Source: Desulfarculus sp.
GTDB taxonomy: Bacteria; Desulfobacterota; Desulfarculia; Desulfarculales; Desulfarculaceae
Direction of reading: 5' to 3'
Assembly: GCA_020216625.1 (NCBI GenBank)
Contig: JAIUYB010000012.1
Location: 1-14,265 of the forward strand
DNA length: 14,265 bases
Positions 9,106 through 14,265 of this stretch are shown here, in pieces. Under the pieces are notes generated by a model that had not been told where the DNA came from, ran no database searches, and saw only the letters and a program-made list of their open reading frames with translations. Both the position numbers and the translations under genes were made by a program. The first letter of the stretch is position 1. Every line of letters begins with the position of its first letter.

Positions 9106-9135
9106 CCGGGCGGCGCCGTCGCCAGCGCCGCCCGG
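9106..9135. repeat. Perfect GC hairpin between clpX and lon
   Basis: CCGGGCGGCGC (9106-9116) and GCGCCGCCCGG (9125-9135) form an 11-base perfect stem with an eight-base loop, 51 bases after the clpX stop on the minus strand. No U run follows in either direction, so it is not a standard intrinsic terminator. It could act as an mRNA end-stabiliser or a partial terminator that lowers lon expression relative to clpX. Confidence 0.55.
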
Positions 9136-9185
9136 CCGGTCAATGGTTTTGGTCTCGCCCCGGGCGCGGATCATGGCGGCGGGCT

Positions 9186-10439
9186 TTATGCGTATTCCGC
9201 CTGCTTGGAGTAGAGCAGCAGGGGCTCCTCGCCGCGGGTGATGACTTCCTCGCCGATCACGCACTCCTGAACGTCCTTCAGGGAGGGCAGGTCGTACATG
9301 ATGTCCAGCATGGCCGACTCCAGGATGGAGCGCAGGCCGCGGGCGCCGCTCTTGCGCGACAACGCCTCCTTGGCCACGGCCTTGAGGGCCTCGTCGGTGA
9401 ACTTCAGCTCCACGCCCTCGAACTCGAAGAGCTTGGCGTACTGCTTGGTCAGGGCGTTCTTGGGCTCGCGCAGGATGCGGATCATGGCCTCCTCGCTCAG
9501 CTCGTCGAGCGTGGCCACCACCGGCAGCCGGCCCACGAACTCGGGGATGAGGCCGAAGCGGATCAGGTCCTCGGGCTGGCAGCGGGCCAGCACCTCGCCC
9601 AGGGGCATCTCCTCCTGGCGGTCGGCGACGTTGGCGGTGAAGCCCAGGGTCTTGGCCCCCACCCGGTTCTTGATCAGCTTGTCCAGGCCCACGAAGGCGC
9701 CGCCGCAGATGAACAGGATGTTGGTGGTGTCCACCTTGACGAACTCCTGCTGCGGATGCTTGCGCCCGCCCTTGGGCGGCACGCTGGCCATGGTGCCCTC
9801 GATGATCTTGAGCAGAGCCTGCTGCACGCCCTCGCCGCTGACGTCGCGGGTGATGGAGGGGTTCTCGCTCTTGCGGGCGATCTTGTCGATCTCGTCGATG
9901 TAGACGATGCCGCGCTGGGCCTTCTCCACGTCGTAGTCGGCGGCCTGGAGGAGGTTCAGGATGATGTTCTCCACGTCCTCGCCCACGTAGCCGGCCTCGG
10001 TCAGGGTGGTGGCGTCGGCGATGGTGAAGGGGACGTTGAGGATCTTGGCCAGGGTCTGGGCCAGCAGGGTCTTGCCGCTGCCGGTGGGGCCGATGAGCAT
10101 GATGTTGCTCTTCTGCAGCTCCACTCCGCCCATCTCCACCCGGCTCTCGATGCGCTTGTAGTGGTTGTGCACGGCCACGGCCAGAATTTTCTTGGCCCGC
10201 TCCTGCTCGATCACGTACTCATCGATGATGGACTTGATCTCGCGGGGCTTGGGGATGGAGACCCGGGATGCGGCCTCCTCCTTCTGGTACTCCTCCTCGA
10301 TGATCTCGTTGCACAGCTCGATGCATTCATCGCAGATGTACACCGAGGGTCCGGCGATGAGCTTCTTGACCTCGTCCTGGCTCTTGCCGCAGAAGGAGCA
10401 AACCAGATCCGATCCCTTGCCATTGGTCTTCTTGGTCAT
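9186..10439 (-). CDS. clpX: ClpX, ATPase/unfoldase subunit of the ClpXP protease
   Basis: The 417-residue protein is a full-length ClpX. The N-terminal zinc-binding domain has Cys14, Cys17, Cys36 and Cys39 (CSFC...CDEC). The AAA+ core shows Walker A GPTGSGKT (117-124), the GYVG pore loop (150-153), Walker B ending in Asp182-Glu183, and an RKHPQQEF segment. [10 protein letters not shown] loop carries the LGF version of the IGF tripeptide that docks ClpX on ClpP. Hexamers recognise tagged proteins such as SsrA-tailed products, unfold them and feed them to ClpP. The gene follows clpP by 45 bases on the same strand, with GGAGG about a dozen bases before the ATG, so it is almost certainly cotranscribed with clpP. 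Confidence 0.98.
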   Translation of the reverse strand: MTKKTNGKGSDLVCSFCGKSQDEVKKLIAGPSVYICDECIELCNEIIEEEYQKEEAASRVSIPKPREIKSIIDEYVIEQERAKKILAVAVHNHYKRIESRVEMGGVELQKSNIMLIGPTGSGKTLLAQTLAKILNVPFTIADATTLTEAGYVGEDVENIILNLLQAADYDVEKAQRGIVYIDEIDKIARKSENPSITRDVSGEGVQQALLKIIEGTMASVPPKGGRKHPQQEFVKVDTTNILFICGGAFVGLDKLIKNRVGAKTLGFTANVADRQEEMPLGEVLARCQPEDLIRFGLIPEFVGRLPVVATLDELSEEAMIRILREPKNALTKQYAKLFEFEGVELKFTDEALKAVAKEALSRKSGARGLRSILESAMLDIMYDLPSLKDVQECVIGEEVITRGEEPLLLYSKQAEYA

Positions 10440-10484
10440 CTAGCTTTGGCCTCCGCCTGCCGAAGCAGGGGTCGCGGTGACGCC

Positions 10485-11075
10485 TCAGGCCCCCTCGCGA
10501 TGGGCGATCACCTTGTCAACGATGCCGTATTCCAGGGCAGCCTCGCCGCTCATGAAGTAGTCGCGCTCGGTATCGGCGGCGATTTTATCCAGCGGCTGCC
10601 CGGTGTGGTGAGCCAGTATTTGATTGAGCTCCTCCCGCATTTTCAGAATCTCGCGGGCGTGGATGTCGATGTCGGTGGCCTGGCCGGAGAAGCCGCCCAT
10701 GGGCTGATGGATCAGGATGCGGCTGTGGGGCAGGGTGTAACGCATGCCCTTCTCGCCGGCGGCCAGGAGCAGAGCGCCCATGGAGCTGGCCTGGCCCAGG
10801 CACAGCGTGCTCACCTTGGGCTTGATGTACTGCATGGTGTCGTAGATGGCCAACCCCGCGGTCACCACGCCACCCGGGGAGTTGATATACATGTGGATGT
10901 CCTTGCCGGGGTCGTCGGCCTCCAGAAAGAGCAACTGGGCGATGATGATGTTGGCCACCGTGTCGTCGATGCTGGAGCCCAGCATGACGATGCGGTCTTT
11001 CAACAGCCGCGAGTAGATGTCGTAGGAGCGCTCGCCGCGGCTGGTGTGCTCGATGACAAACGGGATAAGGTTCAT
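10485..11075 (-). CDS. clpP: ClpP, proteolytic subunit of ClpXP
   Basis: A 196-residue serine peptidase that forms the tetradecameric chamber used by ClpX. The catalytic triad is Ser98 (in GQASSMGA), His123 (in ILIHQPMGG) and Asp172 (in TERDYFMS), all at the usual spacing. The YINSPGG substrate-binding strand is at about 63-69. The start [25 protein letters not shown] is standard, with a short N-terminal segment that forms the axial loops or is trimmed on assembly. It lies 35 bases after tig and 45 before clpX, all on the minus strand, the classical tig-clpP-clpX order. Confidence 0.98.
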   Translation of the reverse strand: MNLIPFVIEHTSRGERSYDIYSRLLKDRIVMLGSSIDDTVANIIIAQLLFLEADDPGKDIHMYINSPGGVVTAGLAIYDTMQYIKPKVSTLCLGQASSMGALLLAAGEKGMRYTLPHSRILIHQPMGGFSGQATDIDIHAREILKMREELNQILAHHTGQPLDKIAADTERDYFMSGEAALEYGIVDKVIAHREGA

Positions 11076-11110
11076 TTGAGGCGATCCCCCTGCGTCCGGA
11101 ATACCGTACG

Positions 11111-12436
11111 CTAATCGTTAGTCATGGAAGCCAGTTGGGCGGGGTCGACTGCTTCAATGATAGCATCGGCCCGAATCGCCTGCAAAGTCTTTTCTTCCAG
11201 CAGACGGGCGTGCAGCGTGGGCATCATGTTGTTTTTCATGTACATTTCTTTGATGATCTGCGCGGGCTGCCCCATCCGCGACGCCGCCTTCTCTATTTCC
11301 TTATCGACATCCTCGGGCGTCACGTCAATTTTTTCCTGATCGGAGATCCGGCCCAGGACGATGCCGGCCCGGACCTTTTTCTGGGCCTGCTCCTTGAAGT
11401 CCTCCAATAGCTTGGCGTCGTCCAAGCCCGCCTCGGCCGGGTCCAGGCCCTGGCGGCGCAGACGGGTCTTGAAGTCCTCCAGCATGGATTTGGCCTCGGC
11501 GCTGACCAAGGTGGCCGGCACGTCGAACTGGCCCAGCTCGCGGATCTGCTCCATGATCTGGTTGCGCACGGCCACGTCGCGCTGATCCTGGAACATCTCA
11601 TCGAGATCATTGCGGATGCGGTCCTTGAGCACCGCCAGGGTCTCGAACTCCGGGCTGATGGAGCGGGCGAAATCGTCGTCGATCTCCGGGGCCAGCTTGC
11701 GCTTGACGTCCTTGACCTGGATCACGAAATCCACGTCCTGGTTCTTGAGCTCGGGGTTGCCGGCCTCGTCGCCGTAATGGACCGTGGTCTTGATCTCCTG
11801 GCCGGGCTCGGCCCGCACCAACGCCACCTCGATCTCCTCGGGCACGTTGCCCTTGCCCAGCTCCACCTCGACGTTCTCGGCCGCGCCGCCGGCGACCGGC
11901 TGGCCGCCCTTGCTGGACTGGTAGTCGATGATCACCACGTCGCCGGTCTGGGCCGGGCGGGGGGCGTCCAGGGGGGCCAGCATGGCCTGGCGCTCGGCCA
12001 GTGCCTCCAGCCGCTTGGCGATCTCCTGGTCGGTGACCTCCAGCTTGGGCTCCTGAAGCTTCAGGCCCTTGTACAGGGAGGGGTCCAGCTCGAACTCGGG
12101 CTTGACGTCCAGGGTCACGGTGAAGGTGTAGTCCTGGCCGGCGGCCGGCAGGCCGAAGTCGAAATCAGGCTGGGCCACCGGATCCAGCTTGGTTTCCTCC
12201 AGGGCCTTGGTGTAGTTGTCGCTGATCAGCGCCTCGGCCGCCTCGGCCAGGATCTGGGGCGCGTAGTATTTCTCCAGGATGCTGCGGGGCACCTTGCCGG
12301 GGCGGAAGCCGCGAATCTTGGCCTGGCGGGCCAAGCGTTTGTACAGACCATCCAGGGTGCGGTCCACGTCGGCCGCCGGCACCTCCACGGTGACGCGGCG
12401 CTGCACTGAGCTGAGCTCCTCGAAACTGGCTTTCAT
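11111..12436 (-). CDS. tig: Trigger factor, ribosome-associated chaperone
   Basis: The 441-residue protein has the three trigger-factor domains. The N-terminal ribosome-binding domain carries the signature GFRPGKVP (43-50), which docks at ribosomal protein L23 near the exit tunnel. An FKBP-like domain spans about 160-245, starting GDVVIIDYQ. The helical C-terminal chaperone domain starts around [15 protein letters not shown]. In the FKBP domain the usual IPGFE active-site segment reads VPEEIEVAL, so prolyl isomerase activity may be weak or absent while the chaperone role should remain. It is the first gene of the tig-clpP-clpX-lon cluster, and two candidate promoters lie in the 300 bases upstream. 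Confidence 0.97.
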   Translation of the reverse strand: MKASFEELSSVQRRVTVEVPAADVDRTLDGLYKRLARQAKIRGFRPGKVPRSILEKYYAPQILAEAAEALISDNYTKALEETKLDPVAQPDFDFGLPAAGQDYTFTVTLDVKPEFELDPSLYKGLKLQEPKLEVTDQEIAKRLEALAERQAMLAPLDAPRPAQTGDVVIIDYQSSKGGQPVAGGAAENVEVELGKGNVPEEIEVALVRAEPGQEIKTTVHYGDEAGNPELKNQDVDFVIQVKDVKRKLAPEIDDDFARSISPEFETLAVLKDRIRNDLDEMFQDQRDVAVRNQIMEQIRELGQFDVPATLVSAEAKSMLEDFKTRLRRQGLDPAEAGLDDAKLLEDFKEQAQKKVRAGIVLGRISDQEKIDVTPEDVDKEIEKAASRMGQPAQIIKEMYMKNNMMPTLHARLLEEKTLQAIRADAIIEAVDPAQLASMTND

Positions 12437-12494
12437 GACCCTAATCCTCGCAAAGGGGCGGTGAGCATCCGTTACAGACTCGGGAAATCATAAG

Positions 12495-12523
12495 CATATA
12501 TCACCTGCCCGAGCGCCCTGCAA
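12495..12523 (-). promoter_or_regulatory. Sigma70-like promoter for tig-clpP-clpX
   Basis: On the minus strand TTGCAG (12518-12523) is followed after exactly 17 bases by TATATG (12495-12500), with a TG one base before the -10 (extended -10). The predicted start is about 50-60 bases before the tig ATG. The -35 is a poor match, so this is a candidate only. Confidence 0.45.
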
Positions 12524-12603
12524 CATGACTTTCGTCGTCTCGGAACCCCCTTGCGGCTCGCGCGCGCCTCAAAACCGGCGGCGGTTGATGCCATCATTAG
12601 AAA

Positions 12604-12631
12604 GGATGAGGCCGGAAACGGCGGTGTCAAG
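12604..12631 (-). promoter_or_regulatory. Candidate heat-shock (sigma32-type) promoter for tig-clpP-clpX-lon
   Basis: On the minus strand CTTGACA (12625-12631) and CCTCATCC (12604-12611) are separated by 13 bases. The RpoH consensus is CTTGAAA, then 11-16 bases, then CCCCAT-T; the match is six of seven and five of the six CCCCAT positions. It sits upstream of a chaperone/protease operon, the expected regulon. The same TTGACA has no sigma70 -10 at the right distance. Confidence 0.5.
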
Positions 12632-12690
12632 CTTGAGGACACGCTTTTCCGGTGGATTTGTCCGCGGGCCGGAGAAGCGGGCGGGAGCTA

Positions 12691-12721
12691 GTCCCGGCCC
12701 GGTCCGGGGATGGGCCGGGAC
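12691..12721 (-). terminator. GC-rich hairpin after the radical SAM gene
   Basis: GTCCCGGCCC (12691-12700) pairs perfectly with GGGCCGGGAC (12712-12721), 16 bases beyond the radical SAM stop on the minus strand. The right arm is repeated in tandem as GGGCCGGGAG at 12722-12731. There is no U run, so termination here may be inefficient or factor-dependent. It marks the boundary with the tig promoter region. Confidence 0.4.
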
Positions 12722-12736
12722 GGGCCGGGAGGGTGA

Positions 12737-13804
12737 TCAGTACTGAACCAGTTGCTGGCGGACCAGGGCGATGTCCTCGGCGTTGAGGGCGAAGGGGTAG
12801 TTGCGCAGGTCGTTGCCGGGTTTCTCGTTGCCAAAGGGGCGGTTGCAGGCCACTTGGCCATCGGCCCCGGGGCAGCCGGAGGTCATGAAGGGCTGGCCGG
12901 AGGCGATGGCGGCCTCCATCACCGCCGGATCGACCCCGAAGTCGGTGATGCGCCCCTGGTCGTCGAAGCTCATGTCGGCGGCCCGGGCCTGGTCGTGGTC
13001 GATGAGCCAGCGGGCCAGTTGGATGCGGCGGTAGCCGCTGGCCGGAGGCTGGGGAGTGTCGGCCAGGGCGGAGAATTTCTCGGGGAAGAAGCAGAAAAGG
13101 TGGGTGCCGCCGCCCAGGGCCCGGGCGCGGTCGATGACCTCCACCAACTCCCGCTCGCTCTCGCCCAGGCCGTGAATCAGGTGCACGCCGACCATGTCCC
13201 GGCCGAAGACCGCCATGGCCTTTTCGTAGATGCGCCAATAGTGGTCCCAGCGGTGGGGGCCGCCCACCGGCTTGCCGCGCAGGTTCTGGAAGATCTCCGG
13301 GGTGGCGGCGTCGATGGCCACGCCCACGCGGTCGGCCCCGGCGGCCTTGAGCTCCAGCAGGTCTTCCTCGCGCAGCATGGTGGGGGCGATGAGCAGACTC
13401 ACCGGAAGGTTGGTGGCGGCGCGCACCCGGCGGCAGATCTCCAGGGTGTCGTCCTTGGCCCGGGGGTGGGTGATCATGCTGATGCAGACCCGCTGGACCC
13501 AGGCCGGGGCGGACTGGCAGCGGGCAATGATCTGCTCCAGGGGCCAGGAGCGCCAGGTGACGCGGATGAACTTCTCGAAGCGGGGCTCATAAGCCTCGGT
13601 GTGCTTTTCGCGGGCCAGGCCGCAGAAGGCGCAGTTGGCCTTGCAACCGCCGGGATAGGTGAGCAGGAGGTTGATGCAGCCCAGGCGGGCGTTGCGGTAG
13701 AAGCGGCCCTCGGCCAGCCCCAGGGTCATGGCCGCGGCCAGGGACATACGCACGTGTTCGGGGCTCTGGGGTTGGGGCTTGAGGCGCTCGGCGGCCTGGG
13801 ACAT
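12737..13804 (-). CDS. Biotin-synthase-like radical SAM protein, possible LipS2-type lipoyl synthase subunit
   Basis: A 355-residue radical SAM enzyme with the CxxxCxxC cluster motif as Cys54, Cys58 and Cys61 (GGCKANCAFCG). This is followed by a TIM-barrel-like region with ADRVGVAIDAATPEIF and VGVHLIHGLGESERE segments. Near the C-terminus a second cysteine set, TSGCPGADGQVACNRP, could bind an auxiliary Fe-S cluster or substrate. The start at 13804 is chosen because GGGAGG lies a few bases upstream; the longer frame to 13960 begins in low-complexity sequence. The C-terminal cysteine block and a second radical-SAM-like gene directly upstream are what I would expect of the LipS1/LipS2 pair, which together insert two sulfurs into octanoyl groups. 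I am sure of the radical SAM class, much less of the reaction; another sulfur-inserting or BioB-like role is possible. Confidence 0.85.
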   Translation of the reverse strand: MSQAAERLKPQPQSPEHVRMSLAAAMTLGLAEGRFYRNARLGCINLLLTYPGGCKANCAFCGLAREKHTEAYEPRFEKFIRVTWRSWPLEQIIARCQSAPAWVQRVCISMITHPRAKDDTLEICRRVRAATNLPVSLLIAPTMLREEDLLELKAAGADRVGVAIDAATPEIFQNLRGKPVGGPHRWDHYWRIYEKAMAVFGRDMVGVHLIHGLGESERELVEVIDRARALGGGTHLFCFFPEKFSALADTPQPPASGYRRIQLARWLIDHDQARAADMSFDDQGRITDFGVDPAVMEAAIASGQPFMTSGCPGADGQVACNRPFGNEKPGNDLRNYPFALNAEDIALVRQQLVQY

Positions 13805-13843
13805 GCTTGCCTCCCTGCGGTGATAACGAATCCGATTCAGCAA

Positions 13844-13849
13844 ACTATA
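13844..13849 (-). promoter_or_regulatory. Weak -10-like box before the radical SAM gene
   Basis: TATAGT on the minus strand lies about 40 bases before the ATG at 13804. The sequence 17 bases further upstream is a poor -35, so independent transcription is only a possibility. Confidence 0.2.
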
Positions 13850-13908
13850 GCAGCTTTGGCCGAAGGGGGAAACCGCCGCTGGCTCTTGGGGAGGGGGTTT
13901 GGGGGGAC

Positions 13909-13928
13909 CCTTTTGGGCCTCCAAAAGG
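13909..13928. repeat. Short perfect inverted repeat between the two radical SAM genes
   Basis: CCTTTTGG (13909-13916) and CCAAAAGG (13921-13928) flank a four-base loop, 43 bases after the stop of the upstream gene. No U run follows on the minus strand. It may be a weak terminator, an RNA stability element or a protein-binding site. Confidence 0.4.
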
Positions 13929-13970
13929 ATCCACCCCACATTCTCTTCATGCCCCCCCACCCTCCCCTGC

Positions 13971-14265
13971 CTAGGCCAGGGAGCAGCAGGTTTCGGCCAG
14001 GGAGGTGGGGCGGGAGTATTGCGCGGCGGTTTGCAGGGCGCCGTCGCTGGGGATGGCCAGGACGTTGATGCCGGCGGCCACGGCCAGGGCGTCCAGTTCC
14101 TGGCGATAGCGCCCCCGGGGCCGGGCGCAGCCCAGGTGGTGACGGGGCGCGGGCAGGCGCAGCCGGGCTTGGGCCAGGAAACGGGCGACCTCTTCCGGTG
14201 CGGGGGGCACGGCGGCGGCCAGGCCGGTGTGCTTGAGGGGCATCAGCACGATGAAGACCACCCGC
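13971..14265 (-). CDS. C-terminal fragment of a second radical-SAM-associated protein, possible LipS1-type (5' end outside window)
   Basis: The frame is open to the window edge and ends at TAG 13973-13971, leaving about 98 residues. The visible part begins RVVFIVLMPLKHTG, continues with an HHLGCARPRGRYRQELD segment and a GINVLAIPSDGA stretch, and closes with ETCCSLA. The GCARPRG and paired-cysteine ending resemble the tail of LipS1-like radical SAM proteins, whose partner LipS2 would be the gene just downstream. The radical SAM CxxxCxxC motif itself would lie outside the window, so even the superfamily is inferred from the tail and neighbour. The 166-base gap to the next gene holds an inverted repeat. 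Confidence 0.6.
   Translation of the reverse strand, partial: RVVFIVLMPLKHTGLAAAVPPAPEEVARFLAQARLRLPAPRHHLGCARPRGRYRQELDALAVAAGINVLAIPSDGALQTAAQYSRPTSLAETCCSLA

Noticed and set aside
9027..11114. 695-codon open frame on the plus strand spanning clpX and clpP
   Set aside because: Same codon-bias artefact. It crosses two unmistakable minus-strand genes and their spacers and has no recognisable motif.
11777..12409. 210-codon plus-strand frame opposite tig
   Set aside because: Antisense shadow of trigger factor with low-complexity composition.
12752..14068. 438-codon open frame on the plus strand opposite the radical SAM gene
   Set aside because: Low-complexity Gly/Ala/His/Leu/Asp/Val shadow of the minus-strand gene, which has a clear CxxxCxxC motif.

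Overview
The window is a GC-rich bacterial chromosome segment with three blocks. The order tig-clpP-clpX-lon, a tripartite tricarboxylate-type transporter next to a beta-keto acid cleavage enzyme, and a pair of biotin-synthase-like radical SAM proteins together suggest a high-GC Desulfobacterota (deltaproteobacterial) organism. That placement is inference from gene content, not a database match.

Block 1 (1-5838, plus strand) is a catabolic and transport locus. It holds the effector-binding end of a LacI-family regulator, then an intergenic region with a LacI/cre-type operator (556-569). Next come a 3-hydroxyacyl-CoA-dehydrogenase-family oxidoreductase, a DUF849 beta-keto acid cleavage enzyme (BKACE), and a complete TctC-TctB-TctA carboxylate importer, closed by a strong intrinsic terminator (5801-5838). 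The simplest reading is that TctCBA imports a beta-hydroxy or beta-keto acid, the dehydrogenase oxidises the hydroxyl, and BKACE exchanges the keto acid with acetyl-CoA to give acetoacetate and a new acyl-CoA. The substrate cannot be read from the sequence.

Block 2 (5839-6607) holds a stretch of about 345 bases with no supportable gene. It is followed by a minus-strand tRNA-Val(TAC)/tRNA-Asp(GTC) unit with its own sigma70-like promoter and a terminator-like hairpin.

Block 3 (6608-12436, minus strand) is the protein-quality-control cluster, transcribed tig, clpP, clpX, lon. All four look intact. The 300-base region upstream of tig carries a good match to a heat-shock (sigma32-type) promoter and a separate sigma70-like promoter, which suits this group of genes. 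The PPIase domain of trigger factor looks degenerate.

The right end (12737-14265, minus strand) carries two radical SAM-type genes. One is complete (355 aa, CxxxCxxC). The other is only the last ~98 residues, ending in a Cys-Cys motif. Their adjacency and end motifs resemble the two-protein LipS1/LipS2 lipoyl synthase, but this assignment is tentative.

The very long ORFs antisense to lon, clpX/clpP and the radical SAM gene are codon-bias shadows and are not annotated.
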